From Campylorhamphus procurvoides (lineage: Eukaryota; Chordata; Aves; Passeriformes; Dendrocolaptidae): 64,000 bases of DNA. The position numbers were made by a program, and so were the translations under genes. The stretch is from NCBI GenBank assembly GCA_013396655.1, contig WBMV01004256.1, positions 112,871 through 176,870 on the forward strand. The letters run 5' to 3'. A model generated the notes under the pieces. It did no database searches. It saw only the letters and a list, made by a program, of their open reading frames with translations, and was not told the DNA's origin. Below are positions 37,919 through 51,199 of the stretch, in pieces. Within the stretch, counting starts at the first letter, position 1. Each line of letters begins with the position of its first letter.

Positions 37919-40673
37919 GCTCCCTGCTTCTTTTTTTTTACTTTATTTCTGTGCTGTGTCTTAGATTACACAGGAACTACATACTTCATGGGACAGGGGC
38001 TGAATTTATGTTCACAGAATCATATAGATCTAAGGTATCTGTAGCTATGAAAAATCTGGCTTTTACCATCGTTTCCTTATGCAACGTACTCAGATGCTCC
38101 CCCTTCAGAAGAAAACACGGCTTGCGGATCAGTCTCAAAGCATGTTTGTAAAGGACAGTCCAACTGAATGCTCACTCAGATATGCCTGCTTTGACAAGTG
38201 CAGGGAGATTTGCATTCAATGCAAAGGCAAAACGCAGTGCGATGGCAGAAGCACATAGGATACGGGACTGGAAGAGCTGGCATAGCTGGACATAAGCCAG
38301 CACAGCTCTGACTTTAGCCTAGTTGGTCTTGACTAACATGGGCACTGCAGTCAAGCATACACAAGAGAAGGCTGGTGTCCCTAAGCCTCCCCAAGCTCGA
38401 CTGCTTGTTTTAGAGCTGACCGTTGGGGTCCAGTTACTCTCCTGCTTTGGAGCTGTTAGATATGTCAAAATTCACTTCAAGAGTGTTCTCAGACATTGCC
38501 ATAATGTCCTGTTCTGACACAAAAATTCATTTTAGTTTTCTTTCATGTTGCCAGGCAGGGCTGGAAGAGCAGTTTATGGCTACAACTCCTCTGCTTCTTG
38601 GAGGCAGCTTGAACTGAATTTTGAAATTTCCAGCCGTGTTAGTGCCAGCACATGCTCCCTGCTAAACCTGCAGGAACCACTTGCAAATGTGACCTCTGTG
38701 ACGACCAGTACACAGCTCAGTCTAAAGGAATAAATACTAATAATTCAATGAGGGAGAGCTGTATACCAAACCCAGCTTCAACTCTGCTGCTGACTAAAGG
38801 AATGAAATTTCTGTCCCAGGGTCCTCAGCTGCAGAAGAAGATACTGCCCACATTAGGCTGATGCAATATTTACAGCACAGTGTAATAGTGTGAACCCCTG
38901 TCATACCCTAATAACTGACTTCAATACTGATGGATAAGGTGTGAATCATAGTGGGAATTAGTTAAGCATTTCTAAATTGTTAAAAACACTGTGCAGTGGC
39001 TGCAGAGACAAGGGCCTTTCCAGGTAATGTGGATAGGAAAGGGACAAGGAAAAAAAAGCATGGAAATTTAACTAAGAAATAATAAAAAAAAAAAAAGACA
39101 AGAAAAGGAAAGCCATTTTAGAAGTGAAATTACAAATTTTAAAAAAACCCCAACACATTGAGGAAAAACAATACACTTGAATTAAAAAAAAGAACCCAAC
39201 GCAACAAAAACCAAACAAACACAAAGAACAGCAATAAAAAGCTCCACAAATATTTGCAAGAGGTTTCCCCACAACATTAGTCTTGAGTCCTCCTGTTAAC
39301 ACTTTGTGTGCATTCCTAATGTACTTTTAAAATCACAAGACCTGATTAATCAAATATGGGTAAATGTAGATATCCTTCTTCCTAAAAAAAAAAAAAAAAA
39401 AAGCCAGGAAAAATACAATAAGGTGTCTAGAATAGGACTGGTACCTGCTTCTCCTATTTGTCCAGAAAAAAGACTAAATGAATATGATTTCAATACATTA
39501 TAATTTTATTCTTCTATTCTCGAAGAGTCATCCATTAGAATCCCTTTTGTCAGACACAGTTCTTTATGAGTTGACAACACTTGATAAAAGAAGACACTCA
39601 TAACATTTAAACAACAACTGAGATTAAACTCAATTTGAGGTTGTTCTCCTTTATGATTGACAAGGTTGGCACTTCTATGGTCCCTCCTCTTTGTTCATAT
39701 TCTGATTGGGCTAATGACTTTGACATGACATAGATTTTCTTGTCCTACTTTCTACTTTAGAAAATAATTCACCTCTTCCTCTGACAATTAAGATTTATCT
39801 TGGAAAATTACTAGACTGCACACTATGCTGAACATAAGTCAAAACAATTTTCAGTTCAGTTTGCAGGCCCCACATGAAACTGCTAGCATGTGCATATTTC
39901 ACCCTCTATAAATGAGTGCATGAATTATACATCAACATTATACATCTCAATTCTTTTTAGATTATGACTTGTTTATAGAGTACATTAAGAATATACAGAA
40001 TTTAGCATGCAAAGTCACCCAAAACCTGTCTTGCTGAGTGCATAATAAAAGTACCAGATCACATCGTCAGAGAATGTCACTATACCATTTACAAAAATAG
40101 AAACAATGTAAAGCTTCAAAAAGCAAAATTCAAGGAGTTCACCTGCATATCAGAAAAGCTCCAAGGCTCCACTGACTAGATCATAAACAGAAAGCAGCAA
40201 ACATAACTGTACCATCATAGGCCTTAAGAGTATGAGTGACTAGTCTAGTCTACTAAAACATGTAAACCTCACATCTTTCCATGGAAACCTGTGAAAGTTA
40301 GCAGTAGATGTGGATTCTCCAATTGTATGTTTTCCTGATCATAAGTTGAAGCTAGCATAAAGCTTCAACGAACTAAATTACACAGGCTACAATTTTATGA
40401 TTCTGAAATCAAAGATTTCAAGCATGGCAGAATCCAACTTTCTGAAGAACTAATCCCAGTGATCACGGTTTTGTTGCCATAACATGAAAAGACCCTGTTT
40501 TGAGAATGTAAACAGCTATATTCCAAGGAGTGAGTTTCAGGGACTTCAGAAAGAGCAGGAATATAAAAAAAAAAGTAATCCACATTAGTAATGCTGGGCA
40601 AATGGGTAAGAGGATTTTGAAGAGCTTTACCAAGCTCATATATGAAAAAACACTAGGTTAAGGATTGGGGCAG
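37919..40673. other. non-coding stretch
   Basis: No gene seen. It holds poly(A)-type simple sequence, including a 19-base A run at 39384-39402, and A/C-rich low complexity near 39190-39235. Overlapping ORFs at 38.3-38.9 kb are not recognised. Confidence 0.5.
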
Positions 40674-41144
40674 TGTCCTAATTCAGCAGGAGGGACCAGT
40701 TATCACTGTGTGGGGGTGATCAAAGCTAGGTATTCTACCCTCTCTATTCATTTCCCAAGAACAATGGACCGTTTGCAGCAGCTGCCCAGGAGGTTGTTAG
40801 CACCCTCACACCCAGCCTGAGGGGGTGTGGCTGCTAATGGGCCATCAACGGTTCAACAATACCCCATGACTCACAGAGTTAATCACCCATTGCTTGAGTC
40901 CCCGCCCTGGGGGAGGGACTGGGTGCTCCCTGAGGGTACATAAACGGGGCTCAGAAGATCTCNGGGGGTGGAGGGGTTTGTTGCAGACTGTTGTTGTATA
41001 TATCTATATATGTGTTGTGGTTAAGAACTGTTATCTTTTCCTTTACATATATTTTTCCTAATTAAAGTTCTGTTCTCTAATTTAAAGGAGAGGGATTATT
41101 TATTGGCCAACATAGATATCTTAGTTCTCCCTTGAACTAAGACA
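40674..41144 (+). mobile_element. solo ERV LTR with exact 5-bp target-site duplication
   Basis: A 471-bp element begins TGTCCTAATTCAGC and ends GAACTAAGACA. It is flanked by GGCAG on both sides (40669-40673 and 41145-41149), the 5-bp duplication expected for this kind of LTR. A TATA-like GTACATAAACGGGG lies in the middle and a polyadenylation-like ATTAAA follows near 41060. One unresolved base (N) is at 40963. The 3' part (GTTAAGAACTGTTATC) is shared with the LTR at 51200-52107. No internal viral genes remain. Confidence 0.88.
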
Positions 41145-44100
41145 GGCAGAAATGAACAATGATTCTAAAATGACTATGATACTGAACACAGTCTGGAAGT
41201 CTAAGCATGTGGTAAGAGAAGATGAGCCACTAATGCAAGCAGACAAATGCAAGCAAAGGAAAACATGATGACCTTCTCATTTAGATTAAGTGCTGAGAAA
41301 AGAGCATCAGATCGGTTTCTGCATTGGTCTGTGTTTGGGGAGAGCTATAAGGAGGAATCGGAAAATAAATCCCCCTCAAAAAAATGATTTTGAAAATTAA
41401 TGTCAGATGGAAAAAGACACTTTAAAGCTATGATCCCCAGAAGTCTATTTTTAGTATTCATAAGAAAAGCTGCCACTAATTTACCAGCACAATTAAAGTA
41501 AATGAATATACTGAACACTAGAGGTAGAAGACATTTTTAGAGAACAGAAATTATGTGAGGAAAGGCAAATCTTGAAAGAATTACAGCTAGGTTGAATTAA
41601 GTGAATGGCTTTAATGATTTTTTAATTAAAACAAGTGTCATTCCAAAATTACAGTTTCTTTCCCCGTCAGAATGATACATTTAACATGAAGTAAATCCAA
41701 ACAGCTTTAAACCTGATTTTTATGCTTGCCCCACAACAATATCCATTACTCACAAAAATCTCATAAGTACCTTTCATTCAGACTAAAGGAAGGAATAATT
41801 AAATATTCCCACGTGTGATGACACCTGAAACAGAAACTTCTGCCCAAGGTTAAAGTCAGTATGGTAAGCCGTTAAGCCAGTTAGTCAAAAGGCTTCTCTG
41901 ATTTCTCAGTTGATTGCAAGGCAATGAGTAGAGTTATAGGTGTTTTGAGCTCTGCATTAATAGAGGCTGAGAAAACCAAAGCACTAAAAGGAACCCAGCA
42001 GACAGCACAAATGTGTTTATTGGGAGTAAATGCGGGCCTCAGTGTTGTACAGAACCAGTTGGAAAGTCAGACTTGGCAATGATAAGTTAAAAAGTTGGTT
42101 GTGAAAGTCCATTTGTATACTGTGTTAGGGGAATTAAGTTAACAAAGTTGCAACAAGTAAATACTAAGAATTATCAAATTCTGCTAATGATAGAAAGAAG
42201 CCAGAAGAGCCTTTAAATATTGGCTAATTATTTGTGTCAAAGGACAAGGAATTACTATGAGGCCAATGTTCAGAAAAAAAACCATACAAAAAGACATAAA
42301 CCCAAAGAAACAGAACCTTGTGGTCCTCATCTGAACTTGCCCCTCAGGACACAAAGCCCTTGTGAAAGTGAACTAAAGGCAGAGAAGGATGCATCCACAT
42401 ACATAGATGGTATTTATACCTCCTTATGTGCCAATAAAATCCTTACTTCTGCCTTGGACCAGGTCTTTGGAAATAAACAATTTGCATTAACAGCAGCCCT
42501 GGCTATGCAGCACCATTCAGGTTTCTATGCCATTTTTCATGCCATGCTTTCAAATCATAACAGAGAAGAGAAAAAAACCCCACAGCATTTGTCACATGCA
42601 GAGTCCATCCTATTTTTCCCAGTAAAAGTTGCATATGCATTCATTCATCATCAAGTCCATGAGCTTTTATACATGAAGGCAAGCCCCAAGTTCCTCGTCT
42701 GTCTGGTACACATAGTAATGAGATCAAAAGTGATCCTGATTCAGTCCCCAGGAAAGTGCTGCCTCATCCCCTGAATTGTCTGTTGTGATAGTCAGATTCA
42801 TTGTACCTGAGCTGAGAGCTGCTGTCTTAACCCAGATTCATAACATAAAATGTCTTTACAGGCCTTTTAGAAAAGGAAGGTGATCTTGAACTTAATGTAT
42901 GTATGTAGTGGAGAGAAGTAAAACCGTGAAGGCAAGACAGGTCACGTGCTCATGGAAATTTCTGTACTTGATGAGATCTATTTGTGACAGCACTGAATAA
43001 GTCAGGAGAACAACCCCCCTGTCTGGGATTCAGTCATCAGCAGGGATGCATAAGCATCTCAAGGGCACAAAACACCAAAGAGCAACAACAGTCTTACTTT
43101 CAGCAAGCTCCCACTCATATCACCAGAAACAGATTGTTCACAATATTATCCCTGGCTTTTTTGTGGCTCGCTTGTAATAGGGGAAATGCTGGGAAAAGGA
43201 TGGAAGTAGAGCTTGAATGCATCTGATATAAATGTTACTGTTCTTTCCAAATAAGATCAAAGAAAGCTTACAATTGATTAAGCTCGTAATTATTTGTTTC
43301 CTAGAAAAAAAATATCCTCCCTAAAAGGAGCAGTTAGTAACTGAAACTTTGTTCAGCTTTTCAACTTTGTCCTTTTCTTATGCAAAGATTACTCACAAAA
43401 ATAGTGTCTTATTTCTCTCACTGGATATTTAATAAGAGATTATTTTTTACTAACTACTTAGGCCTAGAAGAAAACATTTTTACTTTCAGTTATCAAATTT
43501 TTTCAGCTTCTTCTAGTTTCGAGCAAAACTGAGTTACAATAGGTGCAATTTAAAGACTATATGATTGCCTTGAAATTAGCCACACAGACTCTGCTTGTAC
43601 ATTAAAGCAGCATCAAAATGCACGTGGCATCCTGCTGGTTTTTGACATTCATGATGTTTCTGTCTACAGAAGATGCATTAGAAATGTGATCCATGGACAG
43701 AAATCAGACTAGGTAAGGGTCTGTTTTCCAACATGTAAAGCAGTTGGGGGGGGGGGTGTCTCACATTATAGACAAATCCAGTATTTTTATGCATTACATA
43801 ATAAAACCACTGTAAACAAACAGCCTGTGAAAACTTCGAAGCTGTTTGGAGTTGGTAGATGCATTCAGTCTGGCAGCTCCTAATCACATCATCAGTTGTT
43901 TGCCTGTTTTTAATCCAGGATATTAAAATCCTACTATCCTAGGCAAATGGCTGCATGCCTTGAACTGGTAAACATACCAGTCTTCAGAAATCTATGCATC
44001 TAATAGTTACTTCTAGACCAGTGTTTTTAGGTAAAGCACATTTCATGATTGAAATATACTGTTGTTTCTGTGCATGGTTATACATGGAAAGAAATACACA

Positions 44101-47100
44101 TTCTTCATTTAAGTTTGGTCGAAGTAGTAACTCACATGTAAAATTATGGAAAAGAACAGACAAGCTGATATGGGGGAGTTTAGTGCCTACCACTATCCTG
44201 GTTTTGATGCATCTGACAATTTTCTGTGATGCAAGAAATACTTCCCTGGCTTAAAATGGTACCTAAAGCCACTTTTGAAAGAGGGCAAATTACAAAAGCT
44301 CATTTAGAATTAAATAGTGGGACAGTTATTTTGATTTCAGGACATTCCCTTTGTTTTACATCAGCAACTGTCTCGCATGACTGAAATATCATAGGTTATT
44401 CCAGGATAAGGAACAGAGCATAGCCTCAGCTTTTTCTTTAAGACTTAAATTCCTTTTTAATTCCATAGGAATGATTCCCCAAAACCTTAGGATTACCGTC
44501 AACTGTCTGGGATTCCATCAAATTCCCAAAATACTTTTACACCTGAATACAGTATTCACAAGTGTAAGCAAAAGATGTATGAAGCAGAATTATATTCCTG
44601 TCCTTAAAAGTCATATCCTATTTATATATCTGCTATAATACTAATTTTTTTGCAACTTCACCACATTGTGAACTCCTGTCTCATTTGCTCTCCATCACCC
44701 TCAGGTCTTCCTCTGCATTTCTGCAACATGATTAGGGAACAAGCCTTAAGTAAAAATAACCAACTCAATCAACCCTTACTCAGAATTTTGAGAATTCAGA
44801 CAATCCAACAGAATATTCCTCTAACTCTTCCAACTCCATCTTCTCCAGTCACACTGCAAATAAGCACATTTACTCCCACCACACAGTAATCCTATTATAA
44901 TTACTTCTCAGTAAACCTTTGCTGTGAGTTGAGAGGAAACAGAGAAGAACATGAAAAAGCTGTGCCAGAGGCTCCATCCTATCAGGGAAAGGTAAGCATT
45001 CCTTCAAGCACCTGCTGTAAGCCTACCACTGTTTACACCTCGGTGTAGAAATAAGAACTGCTGCTTTATTATCCTTTGCTCCAACACCTTTTCATTCACA
45101 ACACTTATCTGTAGCATTTTGCTACCACCTCTGGATTCCCTCCAAGACCCACACAGATGGAAAATTCCTGCTTGGTGGCAAGTGAGCACTTTCTACTGCT
45201 TTGTGAAAGGGCATTACACTATTAAATTTGGAGTGTGCTGAAGCTACATTTTACACTATATTTCTGCAATCAATACCTTTACAAACTTACACATAAAGCA
45301 GAGTAAGGTGACAGTCTTAGTTGATAAGAGTTGATGTTTCATGAAAATCAAGAAAATAAAACAAAACCCACTGTACAACATGATTTACTTTGTATCAACA
45401 AAGCTAACTGTTGCAAATTTAGCTTCCTGATTTGAAAGACAGGTTACTCAGTCTCTCTGCTGCTGACTGAAGTCCTACCAAGCAGCAGATTTGTGAAAAA
45501 GGAAAGACTATGTTCAGCTTCTGTTTCTACTCATTACACTGCACATGCTGAGAAAAGGCAAAGGATCCTCATCCCTGGAACTCTTCTAGACTTGGTTAGA
45601 CAAAGCCATGGCTTATCTGATTTAGTTCCAGGACAAGTTCTGCTTCAAGCAGGAGATGTCATAGATGATATCAACAGGTTCCATCCAAACACTTCTGGAA
45701 ATCTGGTCTGTCTATGAAAGCAGTAGGAAAGTCAGTTATATCCCACTGCTTTATAGATGTCAAATATTGAATCAGGCAAGAGGAGAAAATGCATCTAAAA
45801 ATAAAAACAAAGTCAAAGAATGCCTTGTTTTTCCTGTCTCACGACAGCAATATGAGCCAGGAACGGGCAGAAAATACAAAAGATCTTTTTCTCTCTGTCA
45901 GCTTGGGTGGGTGACTCACAGCAACTAATGAACTCTCTGCATACTGCTCCTGTCAGTGCTGAGAGAATTCGCCTTTGAGCCCTGACCTGGGACATGCAAC
46001 TGCAGACACAGAGAGGGAGCTTGGCTGCTTCCTAGCACTTTTGTCAATAAGACATAATGCCAAGGACAGCTGAGGACAGCAACCACTGAAACTTAGACTT
46101 TGCAAAGCAGCTAAAAAACAAGTGACAGAAAAGCAGGTTGAGAAAATCCCAGCATTCTCACATCCCACAGCTGCTCTGAATTGCAGTATTTTGAGTCTTT
46201 CCCAATATTTTTCTCCCTAGAACTCAAAGTGCCTTTGGATCCCTTTACACCTACATACTGCCAGACATAAAAAAAAAAAAAAAANAAAAAAAAAAAAAAA
46301 AAAAGGTGTGTGTCCTTGTACTTCTCTAGAAGCTGTTTGCCACCAAAATTTGTAGCTTTCCTCGTGTCTTCTCCCTTACAAACCAAACTTAGAGATTGAA
46401 CAAAGGCTTCCTGCTTTTGCTTGTGGGGAGCAGGAAACAGGATTTGAGTATGATTTCGTAATTAACTCAATTTTTTACCAGCTACTATACATTGCAATTG
46501 CACACAATCCCTGAGGCATTGATGGCATATTTCATTATGCATTTTCACAGCTTCTATACCCAGGGAAGGCTGTTCACAATCACACTCTTCCAGAGTAATA
46601 GGAAGTCTTGCAGTAAAGATTTGGTTTTCAATTTTCATTTGTGTTTTGCAGAAGTGATGCATTTATGTATCAGCTAAACTTACTATTACACTTATTAGAT
46701 CCAGACAATTGAATTGTATTCCATTTGACCTTCATCTCTGGATGCTAGCTTTTAGTCTCCATAGATCAGACACTATCATATTAGTGTCTTGCTTCTTCAT
46801 GTTAATAGGATTTTTCATATACACCTAAAGGCAATGAGCAATATGGCTTTGACATCTGCTGCCAGTACAGCTGTGGCTCCAGCTGGTTTACTTCCCTGGG
46901 GTAAATGAACAGCACAACATATAGGTACTGAGGGTGTTAGTTTACTGTAGACAATATCATCATAATCACTAGTAATATCAGTTTTTTTGAAACAAGTTGT
47001 TTCACAAGAAGTAAGAAGCGCTCCCAAAATTTCTCAAGCGTAAGAATGACAAACTTGGGGTTTCTTGTCTTTACTGTACCCAATGTGCTACTGCTTGCAT

Positions 47101-48689
47101 GACAAGCAGAATAAGAGCATCTTATGCCTGCTTCTCACAGCTCGAGTCTGAAAAGAACCATCTCCACATTGCACAGGCTTTATGACTGGAAGTTTTCCCC
47201 CTTGAATTCACCAACACAAGGCCAAAGTGACTGCTAATATTCAACATGGACCTGGTGGAAGCTTTCAGGTTCATACCTTGGAATGGATGCTTCTTTGTCA
47301 CATTCTGGAAAGGGTTTGGGAAGTGGCAATGCACTTTCCTCTTTCCTGAGGACTTCTTCCTTTATTCTAAAGAATAAAATCCCTGGATACTGCAAAAAGT
47401 ACTTTTACTCCATGTTGAAACAGTCCTTCCTAAGAAGTCTGTTCCTCCCTCATGCTTTCTCACCCTCTACTTCAAGTCTAGTTCAGTTCAGTTTTAAGAG
47501 CAGCAAACTTTGAGATGCACATGAAGTAGGATGATCTATAGATGCTGAGAAGAACACACTTATCACAGGATCTCCTGTGACTGTGGTGGATTTGTCCTAG
47601 TGAATGCAGTGACTCCTTACACCACACCTAAAAGAACTCAGAGATGCCATTAGTGATCCAGCTTCCACACAGGCATTTGTCCACTAGGAATTGTTCCTGA
47701 CAGATAAGAAGCTACTGAAAAGCTGTCATGAGAAATTAATTATTTTTAATTTCAATTAGGATAGATCTGAATCTGTGACTTTAGGGTGAAGGAGAATGAG
47801 TTCTGTGAACTAATCTTCTACCACAGGAAGTTCTAAGGAAAGCTGACTCCATTCTGACAGCCAGTCTTTGCTCAAGGTCAGGTAAGGGCAAAAGAAGTGA
47901 ATGCAGAAACAATTATTTAGGGGGGAAAAAAGAGGCAAAACCAACAAGATTTGCAATTTTAACTCATATGAAAGGAGGTTATGCTTATCTTAAAGATGCA
48001 AATGTCTTCATTTGAAGATAGAACCACTGATCTGTTTACCCTTGCTATCTTGTCTAATTGATCTTCTAACCGGCTGACTGGATTTAATTGTCTTCCTGGC
48101 ATGTGATCTTTCCTCCTCTTAGTTTCAATTTCTCAAATTTTTAAATCACATCAAAAATAAATTTGCAATTATTTTTCTGATTGCAGACCACCCTTACAGT
48201 ATCGCTTCTTATTCTAAACATATTATGAATTTTAGAAAAATGTTCTATTGCTCTGTTATATTTTCTGTCTCTAAGTGCTGTTTTTATGTGGTCATTTTCC
48301 ATCTACTGGTAATAAATCTACAGCTTTTACTTACAGAAAATCTGCAAGTACTATAATTCAACTTCACCAGTATAAATCAAAAAATCTCTGTGAAACTGCA
48401 GTCTCATAAGTATTTTATTTACTGAGTCTATAAACTTGAAATCGATCTGGTGAAATCTAGAAAGACAATTATTTAGTATAAGCTTTATTTTTTTCTTTTC
48501 TTCTATGGTCTATTAGGTCACCTCCAATCATGTACAATGGATCTTGTAATTTATTTTTTTTAATAAATAATATTTGGCTATGTTATTATCAGGTTCTTTA
48601 AATTATTAGAGAAAAATGCCTCTGCCAAAAGTAAGGTGCAAATGAGACTATATGCCAAAGTCAATAGTACAGATTTCTATTTAACAGTA
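41145..48689. other. non-coding stretch
   Basis: No gene identified. The longest frame, 42220-42774 (plus, 184 codons), has no recognised domain or splice context and is discussed as a rejected gene. A minus-strand frame at 46815-47027 has a moderately protein-like composition (KLTPSVPICCAVHLPQGSK) but unclear splice sites. Simple runs include G11 at 43746-43756. Confidence 0.45.
46269..46304. repeat. poly(A) run containing an unresolved base
   Basis: Thirty-six positions of A with one N at 46285. The N probably marks sequencing or assembly difficulty, so the true length is uncertain. No AATAAA or target duplication ties it to a retroposed gene copy. Confidence 0.9.
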
Positions 48690-49390
48690 AATGTGAGGTA
48701 GACATAGAAAGAAACATGAAAAAGAGATGGGGTGTAGGAGGAGAGAAAGAGAATGAAAGAGTGACAGATTAATTAAAAAAAAATCACCACTGCATGGATT
48801 CCAACAGCATCTTGTTAATCCTCTTCTTGGGGTCTTCTTGGTGATGGGAGTCCCAGCCTTGTCAAAGTGATGGTTGCACTCTGGATCTGTGGCAGTAAGG
48901 GAAGAAACCCATGAGGGGAGGGAAGAAGCCCAACGGTGAGGGAAGGAGCCTGTATATATTTTATTTAGCTTAGGGTGGGTGGAAACGCCCCTGGTACCTC
49001 CCCTGGGGGTTATTGTACACATTACATTAGATGATGTAAAACTGATCATGGGATATTTCATGAGTCTGTGACACCTTCTAAGACATTACAGCTGCCTGTT
49101 ATGTCAGTAAAGTTGAGTACATTATGGCCCATCAGCAGAGGTGAATTCTTTGAGCCTTCATGGGAATGTTCTGGTACTTCCCCAGAGGAGAGTTATCACA
49201 TTTGAATCATTTGTGTGAGGACAAAGCAACACTACCCCACCTTGTAGGATTTGCCTTTTATCTTGTTCAACACCCAGCTTGTAGCCTGAGGTAGTGGGTA
49301 CACACACACTCTGCAGCTGGGCAGTCACTTCGCACATCATCAGCTTGCACCTTGATTGTCTGAGCCATTAGCATTCCAGTCTTTCACACT
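48690..49390 (-). mobile_element. LTR of the same family as 36960-37918, inverted (ends approximate)
   Basis: Read on the minus strand it follows the plus-strand copy at 37.2-37.7 kb: the exact 20-mer CTCTGCTGATGGGCCATAAT (here 49121-49140), then TCTTAGAAGGTGTCA, ACATCATC and CCAGGGGAGGTAC. A TATA-like TAAATAAAATATATAC follows near 48955. The 3' part is more diverged. Neither end could be fixed. ORFs on both strands inside are not genes. Confidence 0.65.
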
Positions 49391-50089
49391 TGTGGATACA
49401 TTCTTCTGGGATAATTGGGCAATAGCATCACCTTTGTCTTATCTCAAGTTTCTGTCACTATTCAAATTAGTAGGCATATTCAGGGAAGGGTGGGCTGCAG
49501 TGAGCAGTTGTTTCTTTGCACAATTTGTTACAGTGGACAAAAATCTTTCAGTGATTTTAACAATATTTAAGCCATTAAACAATGTCAGTTTCTCACAGGG
49601 TAAAAATACCAATTCAAAGCATGTACCCTTCAATAATGAAGTACTGTTTTGCAATTAAAATACCAAAATGGGAGTCAGAAATCATACCAAAAACCTGATT
49701 TATGGCTCAGTTCTTCATTTACAATTCATCCTGTCCGTCACTTTGGGCTCCACCTGTTATGGTGGTCTCTCAATACAAGAGATGTGGTGCATTGCTTGGA
49801 GTTTCTGGGAACTACAGCCAGCTCAGGTGAGGTCACTGCTGCACTACAACAACTTTTTGCAAGGCTTCTCCTCTCTTGGTTTGGGTGGTTCCTATTATAG
49901 TGATTTCTGAAACATACAACTCAAATCATGCTTTACAAAAATTTAAAGGCACATCCATTACAACCTTCACCCCTGCTCCTTTTGGGCCAGGTTATCTACT
50001 TTAATATTGCAACGAACTCCTCTCCTTGTTCCCAGCTTGGCTAGCAACAAGGGGTTCCTGTTAAGAGTCCACTTAGTATAGCCCACATC
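49391..50089. other. unclassified stretch between two ERV-derived blocks
   Basis: AT-rich with overlapping ORFs (49356-49658, 49649-49910) that are not recognised. The part nearest 50089 may belong to the adjoining retroviral block, since it reads smoothly into it and has ATTAAA on the minus strand near 50005. Confidence 0.35.
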
Positions 50090-50851
50090 ATGGTCCTCCA
50101 TGGGCTGCAGAAGGACAGACTGCTTCATCATGGTCTTCACCACGGGCTGCAAAGGGATCTTTGCTTCCCCTCCTCCAGCCTGTGGTCCCATCCACTGGAG
50201 ACAGCCCTCCTTGACCTCCAGCATGGGCCCTTCCCACAGGCTGCAGTTCTTCATGAACTGTTTCAGTGTGAGTCCCCCATGGGGTCACAAGTCTTGCCAG
50301 CAAACCTGCTCCAGCATGGGCTGCTCACAGGGTCACATGTCACATACCCCTTCAGGCATCCTGCTCCAGCATTGGACCCTCCAGGGGCTGCAGGTGGATC
50401 CCTCCTCCATCACTGACTCATTCATATGTCACAGTCCCTTCAACTCAAGTTGACAGTGGAGTTCCAGCCTGTCCAGTACAGCCACACAGAAAGCAGCCAG
50501 CCCAGGTGCATCACCATGGCTGTTATCAAAATGTTCCCAGGCACAATACAGTAAGGTGATCAGCAAGATAGCACTTCAGCAAACAGGGAAAGCAAAAAGC
50601 CAAGAAGCAGCCACTAACAAGCACTAGACTAGTTTGAGTTACCTGTCCTGGCTGTATGTCCTCCCAGCCTCCCATGCACCCCCAACTTTCTTGCCAGCAT
50701 GGCAGTACAAAAAGCAGAAAAGACCATAGCTCTGTGTAAGCCCTGCTAACATCTCTGTGTTATCAACCCTGTGTTCAGCAGAAATTAAAAACATAGCCCC
50801 ATACCAGCCACTATGAAGACAATTACTTCCACCCCAGCCAAAACCAGCACA
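50090..50851 (-). mobile_element. composite ERV-derived block, two LTR modules
   Basis: In the minus-strand sense it begins at 50851 with TGTGCTGGTTTTGGCTGG and continues with GTATGGGGCTATG and GTTGATAACACAG. These are hallmarks of the avian family also seen at 15845-16309. Beyond about 50430 it switches to CTCCAGCATGGG/GGGCTGCAGG units like the 3' part of the LTRs at 6491 and 24794, including GGGCTGCAGGTGGATC at 50385-50400. It may be a recombinant LTR, a nested insertion, or a family that naturally has both parts. Confidence 0.65.
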
Positions 50852-51199
50852 CCTTGCTTTGCTTTGCTTTAAGAATCAGTTGGGAGACAGAAACTTCTTT
50901 CTCAGCTATTCAAAGATGGATGGCTCAAAACTTGCAGTGTAGGTTAGGCTCCTTGGTTAATTCTGGAGGGTGCCCTGTGAATTACAGGATTTCTGTGGCA
51001 CCCTAGCAGAAGTGACACTGTGCCAAAATGGCTGAAAAATGAGTCTCTGCTCATCTCCATGCTGAAACCAGGTGGCACAAAGAACTTGAGAACTTAGATA
51101 AATCCTTCTCTGAGATAGGTCTAACACACTATATAATGCAAGGGGTCATTTTTTCTTAGCATGTAATCTGTGCACAAGTGACTACACAAAGTGTGTGAA
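50852..51199. other. short non-coding gap between LTRs
   Basis: Nothing recognised apart from a CTTTG-rich simple stretch at about 50853-50872 directly after the LTR edge. Confidence 0.4.

Noticed and set aside
38012..38035. CR1 retrotransposon edge (CAGAATCATATAGAT)
   Set aside because: Only a short partial match to the usual CR1-adjacent wording, without the rest of the 3' region. No CR1 copy was recognised by eye in the window.
42220..42774. Plus-strand ORF of 184 codons, the longest outside the CpG island
   Set aside because: No recognisable domain, no signal or membrane segment, no promoter or splice context, and a Lys/His-rich composition typical of translated AT-rich DNA. With hundreds of frames in 64 kb, one of this length is not surprising.
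46111..46386. ORF containing a long Phe run
   Set aside because: It translates the poly(A) tract on the opposite strand, including an unresolved base.
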